This document shows positions 22,350 through 35,304 of a stretch of 64,000 nt of DNA, in pieces. The translations under genes and the position numbers were made by a program. The DNA comes from Entonaema liquescens. Taxonomy: Eukaryota; Ascomycota; Sordariomycetes; Xylariales; Xylariaceae. The stretch is from contig CADCSX010000008.1 of the NCBI GenBank assembly GCA_902805475.1, positions 1,364,001 through 1,428,000 on the forward strand. Reading direction: 5' to 3'. The notes under the pieces were generated by a model. The model made no database searches and was not told where the DNA came from. It was given only the letters and a program-made list of their open reading frames with translations. Each line of letters begins with the position of its first letter. Position 1 is the stretch's first letter.

Positions 22350-25300
22350 TTGATACCGATAAGAATTTGGGTAAAGTTGTCCCCAGCAACGAAAAACACG
22401 AAGGCGAAAATGCTCGGTAAGGCTCTCCAGCAGTCCGATACATTATCATCGGCTTACTTCTCGAGGAAATTCGTAATACTGATAACCTGTGTTTTATCTT
22501 ATACATGATAGCATCGTTGATTACTAGTGCTGCCAAGAATTCCCTAAGCCGTACTGCGTACAATTGCACCTAAGGTAGGTAACGCAGAGTTTGACTAAGG
22601 ACTTGGTTGAGGCTCTGAGAGGGGTTGCCCACGTCGTAAGGCGTCAGTATTCGAGTGGGGGGTTTTCCTTAAAGCAATTGGCGTAAATGGTAGAGGATAT
22701 CTATAATACAATTATTACAACCTCGACTATCTAATTCGTGGGCACATTGGGGCGGATTCTTATGAATAATCATCCCTCTAGTATCCTGCACGCTTTCCTA
22801 AATCTACTTGTAATATTAACCCTAAACCATGGGTCAATATTTTACCATCTCCTATAATGTTTATCCAAAATCAGGTTGCCACTATCACGGAACGCGGTGA
22901 TGATATGGCATGTAATTTGAAGATCGGCGCTTCTCGATGTGAATGACGTTCAAGCCGCGGGTCGGACCGGATCCGTATGTTATCTGGTATTGGTATTTTA
23001 ACCGGCCGAACGGAGCTCCACTGATTTCCCGGGGAAATCTGGAACACGGTCGAAGACAGGTTCTAGCCTTTCGTGTATTATGTGTATTATGTTATCATCT
23101 ACCCGGTTCTGTCCGATGATGTTTTACTACTGCAACAAGACGGATTGGGCTACTTGGCGCTAATTGTTAGTGTCTGTTAGCGCTTTGATGACTTCACGAA
23201 AAACGCTTCATAACGTCTTAACGTTGATTTGAGGATACGTTATCAAGTAATTGCCCCGGTTTTTCGGCTTGTAGATTGCTAGAATAAGAAAACCATGTAA
23301 GTAAAATGATCGCATTTGATATACCGAACCGTGCACACTTATACTGAAGCTCACATGGCCTTCTGAGTTTTCTCGTAATCCGGAGATTAAGTGTCATCCA
23401 TTACGTTGCGCAAACCAACTAAATACATTGTTTGATGCCGCTTCTATCCATCGTGGCTGAGACTCTCGAAGGTTTACGTAACTAAGCCAATCTAGGAGAC
23501 CCATATGATCTTAATATTCCTTGGTCTTACATAGTTAGAGGCATCGATACGATAGTTATTTGCATAGGACCCATTAGGACCCAGAATACCCCAGAAAGAC
23601 GGAAGATATCGGAATAGCTCCTGATGCAACTAGCCCCAATTACGGGATGAACTTCGGCAAACAATAATGGACGAAAGGGGAAAGATGGTACTACGTATAG
23701 ATTCCTGGATGAGCCTAGATTTCTAAACCGCACGTTGGATGCGGATATGCGATGCAAGGACGATTACGCAGTGCAAGTCGGGCCCTAGTCTGCTTATTGG
23801 TCACACCGCCGATCCTAGCAGCTTGAAAAAAAAAAATAAAAAATTAATACCTTACCCAAGTCCCGAATGATTCCCCATACATGGTTGAACGGGATGGAAA
23901 AAGTCGGGTCGCTATTATTGTATATACCTATTTACGTTTCCATGCAGGGGCCGTTATCAACAAGCCCCTTATAGCTGAAAGTCTTCTTCAGGAGGGTTAA
24001 CCAATGAAAGGGTTGGATATTAGTTTACGTGCTGATAATGTAGAGAACTTCATAAGGTCTACCAAGGCACAAGATGCCATAGAGTGAAACCCTCGGAAAG
24101 TTAAGGACCCAGTATCCCGGCATAGATTTTCCGATAAGACATGTGATAGGTAGTAAGGTTGTTTTGCGGTATGTTCCAAGGTAATAGTAGGAAAATATTT
24201 ACCGATAACTTCCATCTCCTGATAGACTTGTGATAGATATGTCTTAGGTACGTAGGTACTTGATAATGTGGTCTAGTACATGTATTTGAAGCTGTAATTC
24301 GGACTGTCTTAAGTCTTGAGTATTTCCTTGAGTTGTGCCTACATATGTAAATAGTTTAATATTAACGTCATATTTTTCATTAAATGACATTAGTCCCGGC
24401 GTAACTGCATTTAGGTCTTAGGTCTTGTATAATGGATTCCCGAGGCTCTAAGGAAAGGTACATCTTACTTGTACTTTTCCGGATCCTTTGCCCATGTACC
24501 CGGGTCTACCCTTCAACGTGCTGATAGCCCTGTTGTGGGGCTGTTGAAAAGACGGGGAAGTACGTATTAGTACCCCGCCATCCTTTGCCGGTTCTCCAAC
24601 TTCCATTCCCCCTGATTCAAAATTTTTTCTTCGTGCATGTTTTACACAATCTGCAAGTAACAACAATATGGACAAGATAATTTTCTGGAATGATCGGTAA
24701 AGTTCTAGTTACTCGGAACAAGTAGGTAAATACATCAACGATAGTTGTATCGCGTTATGTAGATCTTGATGTACAAACGACGAAAATGATGGGTAAACTC
24801 GAGACCGACAGGCTATAATCCTAGTCGGGATATTTGATAGGTTGCGATAGGTTGCGATAGGTTGCAGTAGGTTGCAGGACGTTGCAAGGGTTGGAGAGAG
24901 GCTGAGGGAAAAAACGGAATAGAACGAAAGTCAATTGCATATGACACCACACACCAACTCTCACACTCCTAGATGCCGATCCACCAAGTCTACCTAGACC
25001 TTACCAAACAAATCTCTTACCTCGTTCAAAAGATCTTTGACGGCTTATCCTTTACGCGCTACGCAACGCCACTCCACATGAATCCATGCTAGGTTTACCG
25101 AGACAAGAAACAAAGAGAAGCCCTGTTCAGCTCGCCTTCCCGATGATGCAGGGTGGCCCGCTCCGGTTTGAATTCGTGCCTCAGTGCCTAATCAATGACA
25201 ACCAAACTGCTGGCCAGTGGAATGTCTGCTTCAAACTTCGCCATCTCCACATCTTCCTTCTCTCCTATATATCCTCGGGTCCGTGCCATGACTAGTAGAC

Positions 25301-25458
25301 CGAAAAGTTACCTTCAGTCTACCTGCATTGCCGGCGTTTTGTCCACTACCCCATTTAATCAAATTAGATATCGACATTCCCCGTTTATCTTCGGCTGCTA
25401 TTGTCCCTTTATCTGTTATAATCGTGTCCTATCCCGAAATTCGTCCAGCTTAAGAACC
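22350..25458. other. Intergenic region of about 3.1 kb
   Basis: No ORF with recognisable domain or splice structure. It contains the 10-bp tandem repeat at 24,836-24,890. The last few hundred bases, pyrimidine-rich from 25,220 on, are the PEPCK promoter and leader. Confidence 0.5.
24836..24890. repeat. 10-bp tandem repeat, GATAGGTTGC unit
   Basis: Five to six imperfect copies with an exact 10-bp period (GATAGGTTGC, repeated, decaying to AGTAGGTTGC and AGGACGTTGC), 570-620 bp upstream of the PEPCK start codon. Each copy presents GTTGC on the same DNA face. Function unknown. Confidence 0.85.
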
Positions 25459-28213
25459 ATGGCCGACCCAGTTGTCAGAACCGCTTCTCCTTACACCGAT
25501 CCCACAGTAAAAGGTCCAAAGTCTCAGCAGCTCACCAATGGTCATTCCCACTCTCTTCTTCAGCACAGCAAGAGTAAGTGAACCCCGAGGAAGACGAGCA
25601 GAACGAAGTGTTCTCGTACATGTCGTATTAGAGAGCTAACAGCATTGCTCTAGTGATTCCCAACAACAAAGTCAACAAGACTGCCCTTCACCCTGGTGGT
25701 GTTGAGTAAGTAGCAACTATTCCCAGAGTACACAATGAATGAAGAGTTCTTTGCTAATCCGTTTTCTGTAGGCCCCACCATGAAAGGGAGCACACCGAAC
25801 TAGGTACGAGTCAAGTCATCCGAACTTAATATTCGGCACTATACACTCATCCTTTGTTCATTGGTCCACTAACATGAGGTTCAGAGGAGGAGCTGCATGA
25901 GAAGGCACACATCGACTACGATAGAGTTGCCATTGTAAGTCGATTTCCATGTCAAGGTCCATCTGAAGTCTTCTAGCTAACAAGTATTAGATTCCCAACC
26001 CTTCTGTTGCTGCCTTGTATGAAGATGCACTTGTAAGACAACCGCCAAGATCGGATCACGCGACCATCCAACATATACTAATATGGCATTAAAGGTTTAT
26101 GAGATGGGCTCAGCCATCGCTTCGAGCGGCGCGTTGACGGCCTACTCTGGCGCAAAAACCGGCCGATCACCTTCGGACAAGAGAATTGTAAAAGAGCCGT
26201 CATCAGAAAATGACATCTGGTAAGGATTCCCGTGCCTAATACATGTATGATGAAATGATAGCTAACTTCCTTTCAGGTGGGGTCCCGTTAACAAGCCAAT
26301 GGCTCCTGAGGTAAGAGGATATTCGTCGTCATTATACGTTGAAATATCATCAACTAGCAACACATCTATTCCCCATCGTCTACCTCTAATCAATGATCCC
26401 CACTCTCCCTAAAAGTGAACCTTAAAATGATGAGGTTATCACCCTTTACCATTACCTGGTTTGACTATGGCGGCTTCTTTGCGTCACAGATTCCCCAAGT
26501 CTAAATTCATTGAGTTTTTTGGTTGGTGGTTACCCCAATTGCCCAGATTCAATTTGCATCACGCACCTCTCGAGAAGTCTCGTAGCGCCTGGCCTAGACC
26601 TTTGAGCTGGAGAAGACCCCTGTCACTGGCGTCATCCAAGGCTTCACCCCCTGGGCAACTCGGCCCAGATCCGGCAATAGCCTGCACCCCGCCAATCCGC
26701 ACTTCCACAAAGCCGGGGATATTTTCAGCCCCACAGGATATTCACGTGTTAAATTTATCCTCATCACAATCAGGACCTACGATGAGTTTTGATGGCTAAC
26801 ATCTACCTGGTATAGGTCTGGAAAATCAACCGTGAACGTGCTGTTGACTATCTGAACACTCGAACGAGGATCTATGTCATCGACGGCTACGCAGGCTGGG
26901 ACGAGAAGTACCGAATTCGAGTCCGAGTCATCTGTGCCCGTGCCTACCATGCTTTGTTCATGCGAAACATGCTCATTCGCCCTCCACGGGAAGAGCTGGA
27001 GCACTTCCACCCCGACTACACGATCTACAACGCAGGAAGCTTCCCGGCTAACCGATATACCGAAGGGATGACCTCGGGAACTTCCGTCGCCATTAACTTT
27101 GCCGAGAAGGAGATGGTCATCCTCGGTACCGAGTATGCAGGCGAGATGAAGAAGGGTGTCTTCACCGTATTATTCTATGAAATGCCCATCAAGCACAATG
27201 TGCTTACTCTTCATTCATCCGCAAACGAAGGCAAGAATGGCGATGTCACGCTTTTCTTCGGTCTTTCCGGAACCGGCAAGACTACCTTGTCTGCCGACCC
27301 TAACCGAGCTTTGATCGGTGACGACGAGCACTGCTGGAGCGAACGAGGCGTTTTCAACATCGAAGGTGGTTGCTACGCGAAGTGTATCGGCCTCTCAGCA
27401 GAGAAGGAACCAGATATCTTCGGCGCTATTCGCTTCGGCTCTGTCCTTGAAAATGTTGTTTTCGACCAGGACACCAGAGAGGTCGACTACGATGACGCTA
27501 CTCTCACTGAGAACACACGATGGTAAGTCTACTTGCTGTAATACGATATAATCAAGATGAAACTAACAATTTCCAGTGCCTATCCCATTGAGTACATCAG
27601 CAACGCCAAGATCCCCTGTCTATCGGAGAACCACCCCAGCAACATTATCCTATTAACCTGCGACGCTCGCGGTGTATTACCACCGATATCAAAGCTCAAC
27701 AGCGCGCAGACCATGTTCCACTTTATTTCCGGTTACACCTCCAAGATGGCCGGTACTGAGGATGGCGTAACAGAACCTCAGGCTACTTTTTCATCATGCT
27801 TTGCTCAGCCCTTCCTCGCTCTGCACCCTATGAGGTACGCGAAGATGCTGGCAGACAAGATAGAAAAGCACTCCGCAAATGCCTGGCTCCTGAACACCGG
27901 CTGGGTTGGTGCCGGTTACGTCCACGGTGGCAAGCGCTGCCCGCTCAAGTACACTCGTGCTATCCTTGATGCCATTCACTCTGGCGAGCTAGCGAAGGTC
28001 GAGTACGAGACGTACGACGTCTTCAACCTCCAGGTGCCTAAGTCATGCCCCGGCGTGCCTGCGGAATTACTCAACCCCAAGACAGCCTGGACTGCAGGAA
28101 CAGACAGCTTTAATGAGGAAGTTAAGAAGCTTGGCGGATTGTTCATCGAGAACTTTAAGAAGTACGATTCAGAAGCTACAGACGACGTCAAGGCGGCTGG
28201 CCCGGTTGTTTAA
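25459..28213 (+). CDS. acuF: Phosphoenolpyruvate carboxykinase (ATP)
   Basis: Gluconeogenic enzyme: oxaloacetate + ATP to PEP + CO2 + ADP, cytosolic; required for growth on acetate, ethanol or amino acids. Nine exons (25459-25573, 25654-25705, 25772-25803, 25885-25934, 25991-26032, 26095-26219, 26277-26310, 26816-27522, 27577-28213) sum to 1794 nt, 597 aa, the usual fungal length. Landmarks: AYSGAKTGRSPSDKR (substrate-binding Arg), the P-loop GLSGTGKTTLS, the metal-binding LIGDDEHCW, FNIEGGCYAKC, and late LNTGWVGAGY and KRCPLKYTRAI. The start ATG (25459) lies in an AACCATGGC context. Seven of eight introns are short and six fall in the first 850 bp. Intron 7 is 505 nt, long for this genome. 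The symbol follows the Aspergillus name. Confidence 0.97.
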
Positions 28214-29216
28214 AGAAATAAAGCAAGACGCTCGGTGGCATCTTTTCTTGTCTTTTTTTCCGGATGTTTTTTTCTGTTCATCAGTTTGGAGTTGAGCATC
28301 TGGCGTGATTTCTTGGGGAATGACGCATCCGCGGAACGAATACCACCACGGTCGGTCTACATAAACGTTGTCGAATGCGAAAGACGACACGAAACGCGAT
28401 GCCAGACGAACAAGGGCTGGCTGTATACATTGAGAACGCAAGGATACCGAGTAATTGCACACGGCGCGAAGACGCTATTGTGGAGGCACAATCCATTGAC
28501 GGAAGTGCAATCAAAATTAGACAGTTCATTTTTCTTATTAAAAAGAGTTAGGATATAAGAATTTAAAGAAATTAGCTTTATTATTGAATCGTACGAGTGA
28601 CCTTGTGATAGCTGCTTGGTGAGGTAATTTTCAAACTCGAGAATGGCATTTGCTAGTCATAGCCATCCCATATACAACCCCCCTCGAGAAGTATCACAAG
28701 TGCTCAGCATTTTGATATTTTACTAGTTAGAATTAGTCAAAACAAGATGTTTGATATAATCTAATTGTGTATAAGTTGAGTAAAAATGAGTCTAGTGAAA
28801 GTTAAAAGTATTTTCTAATGGACGGTAGTTCAACGTATTGCTTAGATAAAAGTGAAGAAAGGCAGGGGTGCCCTGGTTATGTGCACGTTTATTACATAAC
28901 TTCATATCCTACAGTACCGTTTTAGTCAATTACGGTATGCTCATCTTCTATACTGTGGAGATATACGGTCACTTATGTAGGTTAGACTATGGTCAGGGCT
29001 TAACGTATCAAAACCCAAAACCCAAAACCCAAAACCCAACGTAATAATCCCTAATCCCAGCAAATTGAAAGTGGGATGCTACTTAACTCGTCCTTAAATT
29101 GGTCAACTTCTCTCTCATATTCTATACGTTGCGCGACGCGCTTAGATTTTATCGAAGTGACAGGTAGAATATATATCTTCTAATGCGACTAGTTCGACGA
29201 TGACATATCCGCCAAA
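28214..29216. other. Intergenic between PEPCK and PAN2
   Basis: PEPCK 3' flank, then about 1 kb of AT-rich DNA leading to PAN2. Contains the (AAAACCC)4 run at 29010-29039. No gene seen. Confidence 0.45.
29010..29039. repeat. (AAAACCC)4 minisatellite
   Basis: Four tandem AAAACCC units about 180 bp before the PAN2 start codon. It resembles but is not the fungal telomere unit CCCTAA. Confidence 0.9.
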
Positions 29217-32200
29217 ATGGACGGAGATTGGGACGAGGCAAGTATTTCTTTTCTTTTTTTCTTTTTTTTTAAAATTTTTTTTTAAATTTTGAATTGACAC
29301 GAAATCAACGACTATACGAGGAGGGGCTATATCTATTTCAACATGTTCGTAAAGCTACTCGCTGAGGTGCAAGGCTGACTCTATTCGATGTCCATAGGTT
29401 AATCGCATACCTTTCCCACCACCCGGTCTCCGGGCTATGTCAACACCAGTCACCGTATTAGCTTTCGACACGAGCCAAGAGCTCTTATGGACTGGCAACG
29501 AATACGTACGATCGATACCCCTCGATGCCTATCTAATAAATTAAGCTGATAGCTAGCACAGGGTCGAGTATCCTCATTCTACGGTACGAAATTACAGCCA
29601 TACACGTCTTTCAAGACCCATACCTTTCAAGATGGCCCTGTTCGACAGATACTCTTTAATGACAGGGGCGTTATTGCACTGGGTTCTCGTGGCGTACATA
29701 TGGCATTGAGAAGAGGACCACCCATATGGTCAATCAGGTAGGTTGCTTTCCTCGTTCTATATCACTCCCATTCCGGAAGGGTCTCGGTCAATGCTGATCA
29801 TAGGAAACGCAGACACGAGGATATGCAGGAACTACGGTGTATGAGCTTCACGTCAAAGGGCACTGCCGAGATCCTAGCTGCTGGCGAACAGGATAAGATG
29901 TTTGTAATCGACATAAATAAGGGGGAGATAATGAAACAAGTATGGTCTCTTGGTTAGTATAAGCTGAGATAGTACCGCTACTAACCGATTTACTAGTTAT
30001 CAACGGAACATAAGTACATCATCATGAGAAGAAGTCGATATATATGCGCCGCGACTTCTACTGGTGCCGTCCATATAATCGACCCCGTCAGCTTCCAAGT
30101 CATTAAAATATGGAACGCTCATACCGCTGCAATTAATGACATGGATGCTCAGCATGATTTCATCGTTACCTGTGGATATTCCATGAGGCACGGGGGTAAC
30201 TACATGCCCGACCCTTTCGTCAACGTCTTCGATCTAAAGAACATGGTGTCCATGTCCCCCATCCCCTTTCCGGCTGGCGCTGCTTATGTACGGATGCATC
30301 CTCGGATGTCGACGACCAGTATTGTTATGTCCCAGATTGGTCAGATGCACGTGGTTGATCTTATGAATCCCAACACAAGCAATGTGCGTCAAGCCAACAA
30401 CATCGCATTCTTTTCAATGATAGAAATCGCCTCGTCAGGAGAAGCGATTGCTCTTGCAGATGGCGATCATTTTATCCACCTCTGGGGTTCGCCAAGTAAG
30501 ATTCATTTCGCCGAATTTCCTACCCCGATAGAAACGGCCGACTCCGGAACGGGACCCCGGATTGAGTTCGATTCTCCTGATACGTAAGGGCACTTCAGTC
30601 CACGAGGTTTCGTTTACTGACATAATATTAGCCCATTAAGCGCTGTCGGCATGCCCTACTATAGAGAAGTATTGCTGTCGGCATGGCCAAGCAACATGGT
30701 AACAGAAGTCGGTGCGCCTCCTGTTAAAATCGATGCACAGTTCTTGGCAACCCTTCAGGAGAGAGACTGGGGTTACTTTGGTAAGAACACTAGACCACTA
30801 CGGAGGAATCAAGTCGAGGATACTAGAAACACCGAGAACGCCCAAAGTTCTCTGAAGCCACCGAAATTTCTGAGCGAGAAGGCCAGAGAGGCGGCAAAGT
30901 CTCCGGCCGGGACACCGGCCCCTGAAGAGGTCGTTCCCGAAATACCGCAGATTCTACAAGATAATAAGCTCGAAAGCCTAAAGATCGAAGTCCCCGAATT
31001 GTATCAAAATATTGAAATTAAGTATAGCAAATTCGGAATCGACGATTTCGATTTTGGGTAAGTTGACGTCGGCGCCCCTGTGGAAAGCGCACTAATAGAA
31101 AAACTAGTTATTTCAACAAAACGCAGTATTCTGGTTTACAGAACCATATTGTTAATGCCTATGCCAACCCGCTGCTGCAGGTAATGCATTATACCCCATT
31201 GATCCGGAATATTGCCCTTCAACACGCAGCGACAGCTTGCGTAGATGAACTATGTCTTCTCTGCGAGTTAGGATTTCTCTTTGATATGCTTTACAAGGCA
31301 GAAGGAGAAGCTTGTCAAGCATCTAATTTCACTAAAACACTCAGTTATCACCCTGAAGGTAAGTAGCTGTAATTCATATTTCGGTTGGCCACTCGCTGAT
31401 GAACCCGACTAGCGGGTAAGCTGGGTCTACTCGAGGAAGAACCACATGCGTCGCGGACTGTTATGCTCCAGCAATTGGCTCGATTTCTACTTAGACAAAT
31501 GAACCAAAACTATGGTTTGATGATTCAAAATTCCCATTCCCATGGTACAGAGTCGTCACGATCTGGAACCCTTGAAGAGGTAAATCTAAGTTGCACCTTC
31601 GAAAATAAGACATCTGCTAATGATCGGTTCAAGCTCTTTCAAACCTCCGCAACTAGCTCTATTAGATGTATGAACTGTCGGAGTGAAACAACGAAAGCCG
31701 ACCATACTATGGTGAATGAGCTACTATACCCCCAGAATGTAAGTACATTCTGACTCAAGCAAAGCAAATAACCCAAGCTTACCTATCTAGAAATCTGGAC
31801 ATAGAAACCCAAGAATACGGGGAACGACATTTTCGCAGGTGTTGAAGACAAGTGTGGAAAGGGAAACTACAAACAAAGGCTGGTGTAATAACTGTCACCG
31901 GTACCAGACATTGGCTACCCGAAAGACGATACATAGGATACCCAGCGTGTTGATGCTTACAACCGCAATTAATAACAACGAGCACCGGAGACTTTGGGCC
32001 ACGCCTGGGTGGTTACCAGAAGAAATTGGCGTCATAGTGGACAATGGCCAATTCTTCTGCTTCGAGGGTGAAGACTTGAAGTTACATTTGCAGCGGGGGA
32101 TTCATAATATTACAGTGTATTCTTTAACAGGCCTCGCCGTCAACATTGAGGGTGGCCAACAGCAGAGGTCGCACCTCGTAGCTATGGCTAACAGTAAGTT

Positions 32201-33351
32201 CCTATATCCTTTCCATCCAATTATAAGAGAAAAGCTAATGTTTGAGTCAAGTTGCACATTCTGCGCCGACGGCTCCAGGCCAGAGTCAGTGGTACCTCTT
32301 CAATGACTTTTATGTTAAGCCCATTCCCCCTCAAGAGGCACTTACATTCAATACATCTTGGAAGACGCCGTCCGTAATTACGTATCAAATCAAGTCCGCC
32401 AATAATCAGCTTGATTCTAGCTGGAAGCAGAATCTAGATTCCAGGTTGCTGTATCTGGATCTCCAGTAAGTCCATAGCCTTCCCGGTCACCAACTATACT
32501 AATAACTTCTTAGGGCTGATCGAGCGGATAAAACCTACCGGACATTGGATCGACAAACTGAGCCCGCTGGACCAGATACAATTGTTGCAATTGACACAGA
32601 ATTTGTGAAAATTTCACAGCCGGAAGTTGAGATGCACTCAGATGGCGACTCTAAAATCATTCGGCCAACCGTACACGCCCTAGCAAGAACTTCCATCGTC
32701 CGAGGTGGTGGTATGGACGAAGGATTGCCGTTTATTGATGATTATATCACTATCAAGGAGAAGGTCGTCGACTATCTAACTTCATACTCTGGAATTACAC
32801 CCGAAGACTTAGACATAACGATGGCGCAACAGAAAGGACATAACCTTGTTCCGTTGAAGATTGCGTACAAGAAAATTTGGATTCTCCTGAACCTCGGGTG
32901 TAAATTTTTAGGACACGGCCTAAAACAAGATTTCAGGGTAATCAATATCCACGTGCCAAAAGCGCAAGTTATCGACACGAGCGATCTGTTTTTCATCAAG
33001 GAGCGCCTCCGGAAACTGAGCTTGCAGTTCCTAGCCCATACTCTCCTTAAAGAGGATATTCAGCAGAGTACGCACGATTCCATCGAGGACGCTAGGACCG
33101 CCCTGAAGCTATACAGAAAGTATCAGGAGTTTAACGAAGCCGGAGTCCTCGACACCATGCTCCAGGAGATCTACGCAAAAGGCGTCGCCTCTAATTTCAA
33201 ACCCCCAGCTAAATTCAATTCAAGCGGTGGCGTTTCTAGGACGGATACGCCCCCGGTAGACGGGGGAGGCCCTACGACACCGTCTAGAAAGCCCAGCGCA
33301 CTTGTGCTCGGCACGCCGGCATCAACACCACGAGGGCTAGGCTCAAAATAG
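29217..33351 (+). CDS. PAN2: PAN2, catalytic subunit of the PAN2-PAN3 poly(A) nuclease
   Basis: Cytoplasmic deadenylase subunit that trims mRNA poly(A) tails together with PAN3. Eleven exons; roughly 1,130 aa. Domain order: N-terminal WD40 propeller (LLWTGNEYGRVSSFYG, FKTHTFQDGPVRQI, CAATSTGAVHIIDP); linker that in this family binds PAN3; a catalytically dead USP/UCH-like domain with CxxC pairs (CMNCRSE, WCNNCHRYQ); C-terminal DEDDh exonuclease with AIDTEFV (D, E), LGHGLKQDFRVI (D) and HDSIEDARTALKLY (H, D). A proline/threonine-rich tail ends the protein. Exon 1 encodes only MDGDWDE and is followed by GCAAGT, so intron 1 (29238-29397) is a GC-AG intron; the resumed frame VNRIPFPPPGL matches the family. 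Later introns have GT-AG ends and keep frame. Confidence 0.97.
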
Positions 33352-34261
33352 GGTTTAGGGCCGCGGCCTTGGCAAAGAGGTGTTGGAGCAGGTCTTGATA
33401 CGCGTATGCAGGGGAGATAAAATAAATCAAACACTTGAACCTCTAGTATTGAGGGCAAGTGGAAGACATGTTCTTCGCCTTGTTCGAGTACGGATTACAC
33501 GTCTCGCGAGTATGCTTCTATACTCATTTAGCGATTGTTTACGATATACACGAAATACCAAAACACTTCATCTGGCGTAGGATGATGTTGAAAGGGAGTG
33601 GTAGGAAAGCATACGTACTATTCGTCGTGTACTAATTACAGCTACGATATAGTCAATAGAGTGATGAAAAGAAATAAAATCGATCTTGGATGCCGGTTTC
33701 CGACCAGAGACTCGCCCGTAATATTTCCTCTATTTCTTAACGCCCCTTTCCGGGTTGTCGGTAGTCTATTGCGCCTCTGTTCTTAGTGGTATCATAATCC
33801 AGTGTGCAATGTGTAATTCAACTAGAAGTACCACATTGGTTCTACAAATTTTCATTATGAAGTCTCTATAGGTGCCTTGGATGTGATTTGTTCCTTTCAT
33901 TATGTATTTCCTTAAGTTTTCCCAGCTGTGAAAAGGGGAAATCCATAATTTACATCCAAGCATCTCACCAAGAGTATAAAGCAAACCGGAGCATAGGGTC
34001 TTTGTACATGTATTTTAATTTGTATGGTACATAGACGCGTACATAGCAGGTATACATGCTATCGTCACAGCTATCCGTCCACGTGCACTCCCCATAGGTA
34101 GGTACGACATTCCACCCAGGAATGCTTCGATCTAGTTCCGCAGCTACGACTTTCCCTTCCCGCTCTTCAGGAGTTATAATCATCTCGGCTGGAATCCGTA
34201 TATACCTCAAATACCTACCTACCTACCTACCCACCCACCTATCGTAAGTACCTAACCCAAC
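33352..34261. other. Intergenic between PAN2 and uS7m
   Basis: Shared 3' region of two convergent genes. Contains (CCTA)n/(CCCA)n tracts at about 34,209-34,241. No further gene recognised. Confidence 0.45.
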
Positions 34262-35304
34262 CTATCGCCTAGCCCCCAACTTCCCAACAACAGCATGATG
34301 CGTCAAATTCGCTCTCGCCGCGGTGCCCAACTTGTGAATGGCGTTCCTCTTCTCCCAGACCGCCGACTTGCCCTCGACCACCGACACCAGCTCCTGCGCG
34401 AACCGGGTGGCGAACTGTGCGCGGCCGGAGCCCATGGACCTCTTGCGGCGGACCGCGTCCAGGATCCACATGACGGCGATGCGGCGGCGGGCGCGCGCGG
34501 CCATCGGCTGCGGCAGGTCGAGACTGCCCGCCACCGGCGGCACCGCGTAAGCTGCGGATGCGGATCAGGGGCGCGACGGAGTCGATGGCGAGGGTTAGGT
34601 AGAGGAGCGGGTTGAGGGGCAGTTGGTCGGGGGGAGGGGAGCCGGGGAGGAGGGGCCGCAGGGGAGACTTTGGGCGCGGGGTGGTGCGCAGGTAGTTGAG
34701 GATCATGGCCATGTTCTATACGGATGAAGTATGGACCTATGTTAGCATAGTTCTATTTTCCCTCTCTCTAGGGTGAGGGGAGGGGTGGAAGGGGAAGAGA
34801 AGGGAAAAAAAAAGAAAAGAAAAGAAAAGGAAATATTCGACGAACCCTCTGCGCTTGGGCGAGCTTCCCGTCTTTCATCAGGAGCTTCGTGACCTGTTCT
34901 ACTACGGGGTGATATCTGTCCTGTAGTTGTTGCTGCTTTCCAACGCGGTCGGGCATCTCGAACAACAGGCCCTCTCTGCCATCATCATCCAATGCCTGGC
35001 CGGCGGCAGCCTTCTCCAGCGCAGCTAAGGCCTCTGCGTTGAGGAAGTTCGGCGCGAACAGCTCGGGCGGCTTGGGTACGTATTCCGTGGGATTTCCAGG
35101 CGGTGGTGGATTGTCGGATGAGGATGTTGTGCTCGTAGTGTTATCATCTGCAAACCCTCTCCTCGTTATTAGGAATGGCGTCTGATGTGTGGGTCGTTGT
35201 TCCGGACGGGTTGCTATTCGGAAAGGTGTCGTCGGTGTTGGTCGCGTTCGTGTGCTGAGATTTCGGACGGCGGCGACGCCCCAAGGGGTCAATTTGCAAG
35301 ACAT
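34262..35304 (-). CDS. Mitochondrial small-subunit ribosomal protein uS7m, reading frame broken in this sequence
   Basis: Nuclear-encoded S7-family protein of the mitoribosome small subunit, about 303 aa. Exon 1 (35304-34846) begins with an arginine/serine/threonine-rich, acid-poor presequence (MSCKLTPWGVAAVRNLSTRT) and ends DGKLAQAQR. The intron ends TATAG and exon 2 resumes with NMAMILNYLRTT. S7 core landmarks: LAIDSVAPLIRIRSLRGAAGGG, then RRRIAVMWILDAVRRK, FATRFAQELVSVVEGKSAVW, KRNAIHKLGTAARAN. The GGG part and the WILDA part are in different frames. One extra base, or two missing, at about 34,522-34,532 is needed; S7 spacing (GGGQ.L..P) slightly favours two missing. No intron fits. Since mitochondrial translation needs this protein, a sequence error is the likeliest cause. 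Confidence 0.88.

Noticed and set aside
26461..26799. 112-codon ORF inside PEPCK intron 7
   Set aside because: No recognisable motif, and it lies wholly within an intron whose borders are fixed by PEPCK continuity.
34269..34712. 147-codon read-through frame of uS7m exon 2 as a distinct protein
   Set aside because: The second half is arginine/glycine/proline-rich out-of-frame text; the conserved S7 C-terminus is in the other frame.
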